Notes under the pieces: model-generated
Told to the model about the DNA's origin: nothing
Database searches by the model: none
What the model saw: the letters and a program-made list of their open reading frames with translations, nothing else
Translations under genes and position numbers: made by a program
Source: Nonomuraea montanisoli
GTDB taxonomy: Bacteria > Actinomycetota > Actinomycetes > Streptosporangiales > Streptosporangiaceae
Direction: 5' to 3'
Assembly: GCF_013363975.1 (NCBI RefSeq)
Contig: NZ_JABWGN010000020.1
Span: 1-64,000 of the forward strand
DNA: 64,000 nt
Part shown: in pieces, positions 1 to 8,689 of the stretch
Position numbering within the stretch: position 1 is the first letter of the stretch
Layout: every line of letters begins with the position of its first letter

Positions 1-19
1 TCACCGCTAAGGTGGCCAC

Positions 20-73
20 GAGGTCTCCGGGTACAGGTTCTTCTTGGTCGTTGAACCCTTTACCGGAGACCTC
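20..73 (+). terminator. Perfect 11-bp stem-loop followed by a T-rich run
   Basis: GAGGTCTCCGG at 20-30 is the exact reverse complement of CCGGAGACCTC at 63-73. An inner GGTTC/GAACC pair (36-40 and 53-57) would extend the stem. The 3' arm is followed by TTTGCTT. This looks like an intrinsic terminator for a plus-strand gene lying left of the window. It could also be the folded end of a mobile element. Confidence 0.4.
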
Positions 74-485
74 TTTGCTTATCCGGCTACGACACGCCGT
101 TGATCAACACTTCGAGACAGGCCCTAGCCGCGGATCACCACGCAGGCGTTCTCATGTTGTGAAACCGAGTAGCTGAAGACCGTCGGCGGGGTGGCTGCGG
201 TAGTGGTTGGTGGCGGCGATGTTGGTCCAACTGCCCAGATGGAGCCTTCGATGAGCTTGTCGGCACGGGGATCTGGCCATCCAGGGTGAGGATTTCACTC
301 GCGATGGTATTGAGCCGGGCAGAGCTGTTACCCACCATCGGAATGCGGGAGAGGTCTCCCCCTCTCTCTGCGCGTGGGTGCCAGTGTGGCACAGGGCGGG
401 AAGTTTGGCGGCAACGTGCGGAATAGGGCAGCGCCAGGTGGGGTCGGCCCTGGTTGTGCCAGGGCCGAAGGCGGATAAATGTGAG
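74..485. other. Region beyond the integrase 3' end with no supported gene
   Basis: The open frames here have no recognisable domain and conflict with one another. This is where an attachment site would be expected, just past the integrase stop codon. I see no tRNA 3' half in it, so no att site can be placed. Confidence 0.4.
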
Positions 486-1849
486 CTATGTGTCCAACGC
501 GTTGTTGATCTTTCCGTTGATCTGTTCTTGTTGGCCGTCGATGCACTTGGCGTAGACCCGCAGCAGCACGTCAACGCTGTGACCGGCGCGTTTCGCGACC
601 TCAGGGGCCGGAACACCCGCATTCAGCCAGAGTGAGACCGCCGCGTGGCGGAGGTCGTACGGTCGCGCGGCCAGAGATGATGCGACCTGTTCCGGGGTAA
701 GCGCCAGTTTGCGGGCCTCCTGCCAGACGTAGGAGTGTGCCGAACTGGAGTAGGTACCGCCGGTGCCCGTGCTGAAGATCCTCCCGTCCTCTGCGGTGCC
801 GTACTCGGCGATGTGCTCGCGGAGCATGGCGACCAGGACTGGCGGGATCGGGATCTCCCGCGTCTCCTTGTCCGCGCGGTGCTTCAGGCTGCGGGACTCG
901 TGTGTCTCGCCGGAGTTTGTCCAGCGTTTGTTGCCTGGGGTCGTGCCCTCTCCAGGACGATCTGACCCCAGCCCTTCTCGGGCAGGGCACAGTTGCTCAG
1001 CCGCAGGTCCGCCGCCTCCTCCGGCCGGAGCGCCGCGTAGTAGATGCAGGCGAAGAGGGCCTTGAGCCGGGGACCTCGTTTGCGCCCCACCTTGGGGACG
1101 GCGGCGAGAAGTTGCCTCGCTTGGGCCGGGTTGACCACCGTACGCGGATCGATGACCGTGACGGCCTTTGGCGCTGTCCACTTGATTTCGTCCAGCGGGT
1201 TGCTGCCGAACACCTTCTGCTCCACCGCGTGCTCCAGGAGGTGATGCAGGACAGCGCGCTTGCGCCGTACCGAGTTCGCCCCCGCCGGGCCACCGGCGAA
1301 AGTGATTGAGATGGCGTCGAGAGCTGTGCGAAGGATGTTCGCCTCCCCCAGGGCCGACAGCGGAAGGGACGCTCTCTCCAGCCAACTCAACGCCGCAGCT
1401 TGAGACGGGGAAAGGCTAGTTCGCCTGCTCTCGGGGAGGAGGATGTGAGTCCTGAGAACCTCGCGTAGTTCCTCCGCAGCAGGAGGCCGTGGCGCGTCGG
1501 CTACCAGGGCAGGGATTAGCGTCAGGAGTGCGTATGCTTCGGTCTCGCGAGTCCTGGCCGCCAAGATGTTCCACCGCCGGAGAAAATACGCCTGAGCGAA
1601 CTCCAGGAACGACGGCCCCGATGTCTTCGCCGCAAGCATCGACACTGGCAAACCAGTGGTGATGTCGAACTCCTCCCCCATTTTGACCGCCTGACGCAGG
1701 TCGGACATGAAGGCGCTGGCCAGCCCCCTGGTTCGAAAGGTCTTGGACCTGTCCTTGCTCGCCACTCGCCAACGCGCTATGTAGGCGGGCGTGCCGCGGT
1801 TGGTGCGCTGCTGGATCTGGCCGAGCTGAACGTAGTAGGTGGTCTTCAC
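486..1849 (-). pseudogene. Tyrosine recombinase/integrase, split by a frameshift
   Basis: Phage or ICE-type integrase that would catalyse site-specific integration and excision. The N-terminal part (1849 down to about 950) has an Arm-type DNA-binding start and a core-binding domain, then the first catalytic Arg in ALRPEEAADL. The rest continues in another frame (to 486) with YDLRHAAV and AGHSVDVLLRVYAK, which supply the His/Arg, His and Tyr catalytic residues. Together they give about 454 aa, normal for the family. The break lies near 940-960 at a G-rich run (GAGAGGGCACG), consistent with one missing base, so either real decay or a read error. The GTG at 1849 overlaps the TGA of the excisionase-like gene by 4 nt, which fixes the start. 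Confidence 0.85.
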
Positions 1850-2034
1850 GCCGCCTCCCGTCGCGAGTCGAGCCATGCCGTGAGGTCACTCCGCCAGACG
1901 CGGAGCTCGAGGTTGGGGAGCTGAACGCAGATCGGTGCGCGGCCGAGCTGGCGCCAGCGGTAGAAGGTACGGCGGGACACGCCCAGTTCTTCGAGGACCT
2001 GGGGAATGGTCAGCAGCTCGTCACGTCTGATCAT
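1846..2034 (-). CDS. Excisionase-type helix-turn-helix protein
   Basis: A 62-aa protein with an AlpA/MerR-like winged HTH (LTIPQVLEELGVSRRTFYRWRQ, split here as LTIPQVLEELGVS and RRTFYRWRQ, residues about 8-30) and a C-terminal wing (ELRVWRSDLTAWL). Small HTH proteins directly upstream of an integrase usually act as recombination directionality factors. It is translationally coupled to the integrase by a GTGA overlap, and its own ATG overlaps the stop of the ORF before it (ATGA at 2031-2034). The excisionase role is inferred from position and fold. Confidence 0.8.
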   Translation of the reverse strand: MIRRDELLTIPQVLEELGVSRRTFYRWRQLGRAPICVQLPNLELRVWRSDLTAWLDSRREAA

Positions 2035-2327
2035 CGACCACCGCCCGGGGTCGCAAGGCAGACAGTGGTGCAGTGGCCCTTCCTCGCAGCCGGACAGCGA
2101 AAGGCGGGCCGGATTCCGGGCGCTACACCGCCCGGCTTATGGATAGGGGCGTCGCGGTGCAGCAGCCTGCCTGAGGCTCGACCGAGGTGGACGCCCATTC
2201 CATGGCGGTGAACGGGTCGGCGAGAGACACCGATCCGCTTGATCTGGTCCGCCCAATCGTCGCTATCGGGGTAGTTGAGTCGATCGGTCATTCTCGTTTT
2301 GGCGCTGGAACAGGCAAGCTCGTGCAA
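2031..2327 (-). CDS. Small unrecognised ORF upstream of the excisionase
   Basis: 98 aa, or 87 aa from the internal ATG at about 2293, which begins MTDRLNYPDSDDWADQIKR. I do not recognise a family. The only support is the ATGA overlap with the excisionase gene, a pattern used by real genes here. The second half is Arg/Gly/His-rich and looks like out-of-frame sequence, so a frameshift near 2210 is possible. Likely a small element-encoded gene or its remnant. Confidence 0.3.
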   Translation of the reverse strand: MHELACSSAKTRMTDRLNYPDSDDWADQIKRIGVSRRPVHRHGMGVHLGRASGRLLHRDAPIHKPGGVAPGIRPAFRCPAARKGHCTTVCLATPGGGR

Positions 2328-2822
2328 GATGGGATCCGTCCTCTCCAGTGGTCTGGTGTGGGATGGCCCTCGCCTGGTGGACGTCTTGGTGGATGTGGCC
2401 AGGCGAGGGCGCTGTGGTTGGCGCGTTGGGCCTTGATGCCGACGCAGGTGCAGTCGGTGCAGGCTCGACGTTCGGGACTTCCTTGATCACTCCTTCTCGG
2501 CGGTCAACGCAGCAGGCCGGCGCGTGCCTGTTGACCAGGACGAACTGGATGAAGTCCTGCGGAGGCGCGCTCAGCAGCCAGCCGAGCTGCAAGCCCGCCG
2601 TGTACCGCAGGCGATCACCCGCATAGCGGGTGTCCCAGACCGTCAGGGGCAGGGATATGGACCACCGCCTCTGGCCATGTCGTCAAGTCCGGTTGCGTGG
2701 CGGCGAACGCGGGGTCCAAAGCTTCCGTGGTCGGCTCGTCGTGGGCTGGCGGCTCCCCACCAGCCGCGTCTGCCGTCAGCATCCAGACGCTGCCAGCGGG
2801 CCGCGTGAGCCCCTCAGCTGGA
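2328..2822. other. Degenerate stretch without a supported gene
   Basis: Several short minus-strand frames exist, one holding DTRYAGDRLRYTAG and GLQLGWLLSAPPQDF. None spans the interval or shows a known domain. It sits between integrase-side genes and the 2.8-3.5 kb gene fragments, so it is probably decayed mobile-element coding sequence. Confidence 0.3.
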
Positions 2823-3068
2823 TCAGGCAGCCCTCTGGATGGTCGAAGCGTTCTTGAGCGGATGAGGCTTGGTGAAGATAAGCAGGTCCTCGTGCGCGGT
2901 GGCGTGGATAGGCAGGCCGCGAGCCCGACCCTTACGCGCCTCGTACAGCTGGAAGAACGACGCGCGGTTCAGCAGTTTGCCGCGGCCCAGCCCGCACAGC
3001 AGGCACACGATCCGGTCGGCGAAGTTCAGACCGGCGCGCTGAGCCACCTTCTGCACGAGGCCGGGCAA
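2823..3068 (-). pseudogene. Possible 3' fragment of a DNA methyltransferase-like gene
   Basis: 81 aa ending in a frame that reads SFFQLYEARKGRARG and then LPIHATAHEDLLIFTKP. The HEDLLIFTKP pattern resembles the C-terminal strand of some site-specific DNA methyltransferases (HEDVLVF-type). That likeness is from memory and weak. The frame is closed upstream by a stop just before GELVDLPGLVQ, so no catalytic region remains. It is best read as the tail of a truncated gene. Confidence 0.3.
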
Positions 3069-3102
3069 GTCGACGAGTTCCCCGCGGTGTTACGCCCGGA
3101 CC

Positions 3103-3522
3103 GTGCTCAGGGAGTGGGAGGCCACGCAGACCTGGCAACCGGATTTGCAGCTGAGATCGGCGACGTTCAGTAGCGCCCGAGACTATTCAGGACGATTCCT
3201 TCTTGAACTGCTGCAGAACGGGCATGACGCCCACCCGTCCGACCGTTCCGACGGATGCATACGAATACTCCTGGACGCAAGCGAAGGGTCCTATGGGACG
3301 CTTTATGTCGCCAACGGCGGAATCCCCTTCACCTGGCCGCGAGTCGAGGCGATCTGCAAATTCGCTCTGACCGAGAAGACCGTTGGGGAGGGCATTGGCA
3401 ACAAGGGCATCGGTTTCCGCAGCATCCCGGAGATCACGGATGCGCCCGAGATCTACAGCGCCCGGGCGAGTGGGCTGGGGCCTTTGCGTTTAGACGGTTA
3501 TTGCTTCCGTTTCGCAACCGAG
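3103..3522 (+). pseudogene. Truncated sacsin-like HATPase (N-terminal fragment)
   Basis: The frame contains an N-box (FLLELLQNGHDAHPSD), a G1-like turn (YVANGGIPFTW) and the ATP-lid motif GEGIGNKGIGFRS. This is the order of the GHKL/HATPase nucleotide-binding fold in sacsin-like ATP-binding proteins common in bacterial defence loci. Full-length relatives are usually over 1,000 aa. Here only about 120 residues of the fold survive before the sequence runs into an IS481-type end at 3523. The open frame continues to 3825 but is then unrelated. The N-terminus also looks cut. Confidence 0.7.
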
Positions 3523-3687
3523 TGTGATGTCTCAGGACATCGGAAACCCTCGAACCTACGGGTGCGGGGGTTTCTTCGTTTCCGCCTTTGCCTGAGGCTG
3601 GTAGCCGCGAGTGGGGTCGATGGTCAGCTCGCACAGAAGCTCTCCGGTGACCGCATCGACGACGCGGACGTGCAGCCTCGGGGATCA
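3523..3687 (-). mobile_element. IS481-family relic: transposase C-terminus plus terminal repeat
   Basis: On the minus strand the frame ending at TAG 3556-3558 reads LHVRVVDAVTGELLCEL and TIDPTRGYQP, the typical C-terminus of IS481-family integrase-core transposases. Outside the stop, at 3523-3541, is TGTGATGTCTCAGGACATC, an IS481-type terminal repeat that is itself palindromic (GATGTCtcagGACATC). Everything upstream of the last 45 or so codons is lost. This element end truncates the HATPase gene. Confidence 0.75.
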
Positions 3688-3865
3688 TCCCTGCATCAGC
3701 TGCTCAAAGACGCCCGCCCTCGCCCACGACCGAAACCTGTCATAGGCGGTGGACCACGGCCCGTGGCTCGGCGGGCAGATCCCGCCACAGGCTACCAGTA
3801 CGGAACCGCCACATCACGGCATTGAATTGAACTGCTGCCGCAGGTCCGGGATCGGCCCCGCTCCC
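3685..3865 (-). mobile_element. IS5-family transposase relic, frameshifted
   Basis: Minus-strand pieces in two or three frames read PDLRQQFN, then VMWRFRTGSLWRDLPAE, then HGPWSTAYDRFRSWARAG and VFEQLMQG. In order these match the N-terminal region of IS5-type transposases. At least two frameshifts separate them. It abuts the IS481 relic directly, so one element inserted into or beside the other before both decayed. Confidence 0.75.
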
Positions 3866-3910
3866 CCAGAGGCAAGTGAAGCTCGATCAAAGACCATTCC
3901 TCTGATCAAG

Positions 3911-6151
3911 TCAGTCGCCGATGAGATCTTCAAGGCTGGTGACCGGAACATTCTCGGACGTACTGTCGTCGTCCTCAACGATCGACGCGTCGTTGTCGGA
4001 GGAGATCTCGTCATCAGTAAGAGCTGCCGGCGATTTTGCAAGTGATGAGAGCCAGGATTCGTACGTGTCCTCAGACAGGTAGAACCAGTCCCTCAGCGCC
4101 CGCTTGATCGAATTGCTGGCCGCCTGCTGAGCTTCGACGCGGAGCTTTGCCTCGGCAGAGCCTGGCTTGCTGATCTTCAGAGCCTTGAGTTGCTGGTCGG
4201 TACACAGCTTCAGGTACAGCTCACGGGCAGCGCTGATCATCCGATCAAAGCCGGAACGATCGGGAAACCACGGCGCGATGTGCTCCCAGGCAGCCGGAGT
4301 GTCGAGTGCCTGCATCCAGAAGTATCGAAAGAACACCGACTGCGCAGTGTCCATATTCCCAATCTGGTTCAGCGGATGGTTGACCTCAGCCTTGTTGAAC
4401 GCGAGCCTGCGGTCCTTCGCCTTACCCTGATCCTGGGAGAAGTACGCGTTCCAGCCCTTCACCAACGCGTCGGCAAATGCGGGCAGATCCTTGGTGTCCG
4501 CGCCGCCAGGCTGCTCCTTACGAAGTTGCCACAGCGAGCCAAGGGTCAGCACCAAACCGAGCTGGCAGGCATGTGTGTTGAACACTGCGTAGGCGGCCTT
4601 AGATTTCTTGAGGGCCTCAGGCTTACCGGATTCCAGGAACTCCACCGCTCGGTAAGTCTCGAAGCTCTCCTCGCGTACTTTCAGGGCCTCCCAAGCCTTG
4701 ATCACATCCGACTTGGTGGTCTTCGCGCCGAGCGCCTTCTTTTCCTGGTAGTGCTCATAGCTGTCCCGCAACGTCCAGAAGACGCCGACACCACTGAAGA
4801 GTGCATCGTGAGCGAGGGTCAACCCGGTGTCGTCGACATGCCAGTCGTCCTTCAAACGGGTCAGCGCTTTCGCGTGGGCGGCGTACGGGGCTGTCTTCGA
4901 CAGAACCGTGAGTATGCCGCGTCCCCACGTCTCGGCGAACCGGTCGCTGATCGTGTCCACCTGGCCGATGGGGAACTCGGAGTTGCCGAGGCTTTCCCGC
5001 TGGTAGGTGAAGCCACCGTCCTCGAACTGGGCTGGGAAAAGGCTGGTCAAATCCAGCTGTTCGCGCATGAATGCGTCCTGCTCAGCAGGGCTCTGACGAC
5101 TCCCGAACCTCAAGGTCACATCCTTGAGGTACTTAGGCGGACCAAACACGCAACGCTCCACCGTCGTCTTCAGGAGGTTGATGTTCGTCAGCACCGACCA
5201 GCGAGCTGGGCGGCTGGAGTTGACCTCCGGGTTGTCATACTCGACCGCGTACAGGGGCAGATAGGACTCGTCCTGTCCATTCCGGAGCTCGCTAAGCAGC
5301 CGCCGCGTCAGCACATTGCTCAACTCGGCATCGGACAGCAGGATGATGCGCGACTCGGATGGAGGGCGTGCCTCCTTGTTGACGTCCACGAAGAGCTTGC
5401 GTGCGGCCTCGTGCGGCTTGGCGTCCTCGCCGGCCTGGTCAGGGAACCAGCAGACAGTAACCGGTACCTCGACCTTGCTCAGGTCCAGTTCGCCATGACT
5501 GATGTCCTGCAGCGCCTGCTTGACCTGGTTTTCGTAGAATGACCTGAATCTCGCGCCGGGAGAGTTCTGCCAGCTATTCGTCGTCGTGCGCTCGACAGCG
5601 AGCAGCGCCATTGCACGATGCTGGCCGTCCAAAACGACTAGCTGCGACTCGGTCCTGTTCCACCACAGCTTGCCGACGTTCGCTGGGTGCAGCCGATCAT
5701 TTCCGCCGAGGAGCCGTTGCACCTGGAACGAGGTCCCCGCCTGTTCCTGCTGCCACCTGGCGCCGTCATCTTCGACCACCGTCGGCGCGTCCAAGACCGG
5801 AAAGCGCGATGGGCGCTTGTTGCGGAACGGCAGCAACACCGCCACGATCGGAGGGAAGAACGCAGGTCCAGTCGCTTGGGGCTTCAGCAAGTACGGGATC
5901 AGGCTGACTGCAACTCGGTGGTCATCCAAGTCGCGTTGCAGGAGCTGGTTGAAGTCCAGGTCCCCGGCCTCCATGACTTCCCGGACCGGGGACAAGCTCT
6001 TGGTGAGCTGACGTTCCGGGTCGTCGGCGTCGTCTCCGAGCCGGGCCTTGGTCATGATGTAGTCCACCCGGCCGGCCGGCGTGGAGAAGCTCCCCCACGT
6101 GCCCTGCACACAGTCACGGAACGTGAGCTTGGTACCTGAGCCGAACATCAC
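3911..6151 (-). CDS. Large DGQHR-domain protein (DndB/ParB-like superfamily)
   Basis: 746 aa. The signature LVVLDGQHRAMAL lies at residues 171-183. The DGQHR motif defines a superfamily that includes DndB and is related to the DGQQR region of DUF262 nucleases. The flanks (VEVPVTVCWFPDQ; ARKLFVDVNKEARPPSE) fit the DGQHR fold. The remaining 500 residues are mostly helical and unrecognised, with an acidic tail. It starts 1 nt after the stop of the GIY-YIG gene, so the two are co-transcribed. It is about twice the length of DndB and not its orthologue, because a canonical dndB lies at 12-13 kb. Recognition of modified DNA together with the GIY-YIG partner is a plausible guess, not shown. Confidence 0.8.
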   Translation of the reverse strand: MMFGSGTKLTFRDCVQGTWGSFSTPAGRVDYIMTKARLGDDADDPERQLTKSLSPVREVMEAGDLDFNQLLQRDLDDHRVAVSLIPYLLKPQATGPAFFPPIVAVLLPFRNKRPSRFPVLDAPTVVEDDGARWQQEQAGTSFQVQRLLGGNDRLHPANVGKLWWNRTESQLVVLDGQHRAMALLAVERTTTNSWQNSPGARFRSFYENQVKQALQDISHGELDLSKVEVPVTVCWFPDQAGEDAKPHEAARKLFVDVNKEARPPSESRIILLSDAELSNVLTRRLLSELRNGQDESYLPLYAVEYDNPEVNSSRPARWSVLTNINLLKTTVERCVFGPPKYLKDVTLRFGSRQSPAEQDAFMREQLDLTSLFPAQFEDGGFTYQRESLGNSEFPIGQVDTISDRFAETWGRGILTVLSKTAPYAAHAKALTRLKDDWHVDDTGLTLAHDALFSGVGVFWTLRDSYEHYQEKKALGAKTTKSDVIKAWEALKVREESFETYRAVEFLESGKPEALKKSKAAYAVFNTHACQLGLVLTLGSLWQLRKEQPGGADTKDLPAFADALVKGWNAYFSQDQGKAKDRRLAFNKAEVNHPLNQIGNMDTAQSVFFRYFWMQALDTPAAWEHIAPWFPDRSGFDRMISAARELYLKLCTDQQLKALKISKPGSAEAKLRVEAQQAASNSIKRALRDWFYLSEDTYESWLSSLAKSPAALTDDEISSDNDASIVEDDDSTSENVPVTSLEDLIGD

Positions 6152-6871
6152 TTACTGCCTTCCCAGAATCGGTGAGTACAGCCGATGCAGGAGCCACTCG
6201 GCTGACTCGGCCGTGTTCCGTAGGTGCTTCTTCGTTGCTTCGTCGTTCTCTTCGTCGGCCAGGTCAATGACCCAGGCTTCGAGGTGTTCCATCGCAATGT
6301 TCCGGGCCGCGGCACGCTGGCCGAAGTTCTTCCCCCGGCCCCGGATGGTCTCCGCGTCCTCAGGGTGCTCACGCAGCCAGTCATGGGTCCGTGTGTAATC
6401 CAGACGGTGCTTGCGAAGCCGTTCCTGCAGGTTCGTTGCGACCCCGATGTAGAGAGGGGTGGAGAACACGGGAGACGCCTTCTGAAGGATGGTTGACATC
6501 ACCCGGCGCCGCTCCTCGGTGTCGAGGGAACTCATCAGCGTTTCGAGGCGCTGCAGTGAGTCGTCATCCCCGGTCTGACCGCCTTCTGCGGGCTCACGAA
6601 GAGGGTAGTCCAACTCCAGAGAGCCCTCCCATTTTGCTCCGTACGATCCTCTGCCGCTCAGATCGATTGGCAGGGGCTCATAGTAACCAGCGTACTTGCG
6701 GAGCAGGTTCAAGAAGCCCTCAATGGCCTGGTCTCCATCGGCACTGGGCTTAATCTTCCAGTCGTGCGGGCCGGCACGAAAGCTGACATACCAAGCGTAG
6801 AGTCCAGGACTCTCCGGAGCTTGGTCTACGTCCAGCATGGAAAAATGGTTCAGAAAGGAACTGTCCGTCAC
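6152..6871 (-). CDS. GIY-YIG domain protein with a long internal insertion
   Basis: 239 aa, GTG start at 6871 with an upstream GAGGCGG. The GIY half is PGLYAWYV (22-29) and the YIG half is LYIGVATNLQERLRKH (140-155). Conserved downstream elements are FGQRAAARN (183-191), E195 and an E near 222-225 before LLHRLYSPILGRQ, where the metal-binding Glu and closing Asn/Arg fall in GIY-YIG nucleases. Normally 10-20 residues separate GIY from YIG. Here about 110 do, an unusual insertion that could bind DNA or a partner. It is directly followed by the DGQHR gene. A nuclease role is likely; the target is unknown. Confidence 0.75.
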   Translation of the reverse strand: MTDSSFLNHFSMLDVDQAPESPGLYAWYVSFRAGPHDWKIKPSADGDQAIEGFLNLLRKYAGYYEPLPIDLSGRGSYGAKWEGSLELDYPLREPAEGGQTGDDDSLQRLETLMSSLDTEERRRVMSTILQKASPVFSTPLYIGVATNLQERLRKHRLDYTRTHDWLREHPEDAETIRGRGKNFGQRAAARNIAMEHLEAWVIDLADEENDEATKKHLRNTAESAEWLLHRLYSPILGRQ

Positions 6872-7174
6872 TGGGTGCCGCCTCGCCCTGGCCTCGACTC
6901 CAAGCTGACCAGGGGGCCGTACGTCTTGTGTGCATACCCCAACAGCGTTGGTCTCCCGACTACGTGTGGACCGTTACAGATGCAGATCATCCGAAGATAT
7001 TGCCACTTCGATGCCGAGTGTAGGGGACAGGACTAACAATCCGGGCAATTTCTTCGCTCACACCTGTTGATCAGCGTATTCATGGCGGGACCAACCCCAG
7101 CAGTCACCGAAAGAGGCCGGGGTATATCCCACAATGTCGTCGGATATCCGGCCTCCATGACTGCGCCTACCCCA
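6872..7174. other. Intergenic region upstream of the GIY-YIG operon
   Basis: No supported gene. It should contain the promoter for the GIY-YIG/DGQHR pair. I could not identify a convincing -35/-10 pair. Confidence 0.3.
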
Positions 7175-7303
7175 CTACTCCGCAGCGGAGGTCACCAGCT
7201 CTTGGGTCGATCGCATGTCTTTGTTCCCTGCCAGATAGCCGATGCCTCGTGAAGGTGGATCACAAGCGTACGACTCACCGACTCGTCCGTGAGGGGCTGG
7301 CGT
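7175..7303 (-). pseudogene. dndE: Fossil 3' end of a second dndE
   Basis: The minus strand encodes DESVSRTLVIHLH in one frame and RGIGYLAGNKDMRSTQELV in the next. Together they match the tail of the intact DndE about 1.1 kb away (EACGRTLVTHLHRGIGYLAG and RRDLNSVDDLM). A single-base shift lies at the HLH/RGIG junction. Upstream the sequence changes abruptly into IS1182 transposase. This is the remains of another dnd locus or of a duplicated dndE cut by the insertion. Confidence 0.7.
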
Positions 7304-8062
7304 CGGCACGGTCGCGTCCGTGGTGGCGACGTTCCTGATCAGGTTGGGCGGCACGATGGTCTTGCCGTTCGTGTCGGGGGGGTGTGGCAGAGCTCGCTGA
7401 TGTGCAGTTTGTAGCGTTTCAGGACAAGTCGTCGCCTTTGGCCGCCCACCGGACGTCGACATCGTAGGGGAGATCAGCCGTACTCTGCCCTCGGCAGTCC
7501 TTCTCCATCGTCTTCGAGGGAGCGCCGCCGCTGGACCACCTCCCGCCCCTTGCGGTCGGTACGCGCATAGTTTTGGATCAACATGACCCGCAGCGCCTGC
7601 ACCGCGGGCAGATTCCGCAGCCAGACCGGGGAGCACGGCGCACAACCGTCGGCGCCGTAGGCGCGCGCAAGCTCGGCGCGCTTCGTCTCCGAGACCGGCA
7701 ACCGCCAGGAGTCGACCCAGGCGCGGTAGCGTGATTGGGATGGGTGGAAAGCAGCGTACCGACGCCACCCACGTGATCAGGGAGCTCCGGACCAGCTGCT
7801 GGCCAAGCTCGTGGAGATGGGCCTGACACTCGCATCGAACCCGAGATCATCCAACGCCAGCCCCAAGGCATCCTCCCTCCCAGCTCAGGTCCGCTCGCAC
7901 GGTCTCGGCGGCCTGCCGGTCGGTCAGGTTCTCCGCCCGCTGCAACACCTTGATCAACGCCAGCCTGCCCGGTGACCAGCCGGGTTTACCCTCCGCTGCG
8001 AACGCCGCCGCGAACTCCGCGTCGGCGAACAGCTCACCCGGCTCATCCCTGACCTGCACGGG
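7300..8062 (-). mobile_element. IS1182-family transposase relic
   Basis: The fragments run in the correct order on the minus strand. The N-terminal part (7847-8059) reads EFAAAFAAEGKPGWSPGR and LALIKVLQRAENLTDRQAAE. The middle part (7474-7701) reads ELARAYGADG and VWLRNLPAVQALRVMLIQNY. A later stretch reads PPDTNGKTIVPPNLIRNVAT. All are typical IS1182 transposase segments. Frameshifts and an internal deletion separate them, and the C-terminal catalytic part is gone. It ends at the dndE fossil. Confidence 0.8.
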
Positions 8063-8311
8063 TAGTGGTGTCGGACCATGATGCTTGGCAGGAACACCGA
8101 ATCGTGCCCGGCACGAGCTCTACCTGGTTAGTCTTCTGAGTGAGGAATTCTGTTCAAATATCCGGCGAGCCGTTCGAGAATCTCGGCATCGGTCTTGGTT
8201 CATACACAGGGCCCTCAGATCGCCAGTCCAGGCTACTTCCTAGTTCAGGGACGAACACCTCCTGCCTTCCCGCCAAATGAAGCAGGGGCGTAGACCACTG
8301 CCTTTCCGGAG
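8063..8311. other. Non-coding gap between the IS1182 relic and dndE
   Basis: No supported gene. It lies downstream of the dndBCDE operon and should contain its transcript end. I see no strong terminator hairpin. Confidence 0.3.
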
Positions 8312-8689
8312 CTAAGGGACAACAGCCTTCATCAGATCGTCCACAGAATTAAGGTCACGTCGTCCTGCAAGATACCCAATGCCGCGATGCAAGTGAGTGA
8401 CGAGAGTCCTGCCGCAAGCTTCTTCAGTCGGTTCGCTGCCATCACGAAGACACCGGGATCTAATCAACGCCATGTAGATATCCCCGTAAGCTCCAGCGAA
8501 AGTTCGCCAAGACATCTCGATGTTGGAGTCGGTGACAACATCGCGCACCAACGGGGGCGTTTCGTCCTGCAAAGACACAGCTAGGGCCCAGCGGCACAGA
8601 ACGTTCCAGTTCTTTATACCGGTGACTCGCTTAAGTTTGATCAACTGATCCTTGGCCGGTTGAGACAAGCGGACTGTGTCAAGCGACAT
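8312..8689 (-). CDS. dndE: DNA phosphorothioation protein DndE
   Basis: 125 aa from ATG 8689 (MSLDTVRLSQPAKDQLIKLK), the usual DndE size. DndE is a small, basic, ribbon-helix-helix-like protein of the DndCDE modification complex; it binds nicked DNA and is needed to place sulfur in the backbone. The segment TGIKNWNVLCRWALAVSL and the C-terminal HRGIGYLAGRRDL are characteristic. The start overlaps the 3' end of dndD by 11 nt, so the longer frame reaching 8905 is not needed. It is the last gene of dndBCDE. Confidence 0.92.
   Translation of the reverse strand: MSLDTVRLSQPAKDQLIKLKRVTGIKNWNVLCRWALAVSLQDETPPLVRDVVTDSNIEMSWRTFAGAYGDIYMALIRSRCLRDGSEPTEEACGRTLVTHLHRGIGYLAGRRDLNSVDDLMKAVVP

Noticed and set aside
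4190-5542. 450-codon plus-strand frame opposite the DGQHR gene
   Set aside because: It has no recognisable domain and mirrors the codon pattern of the minus-strand gene, a high-GC antisense shadow.
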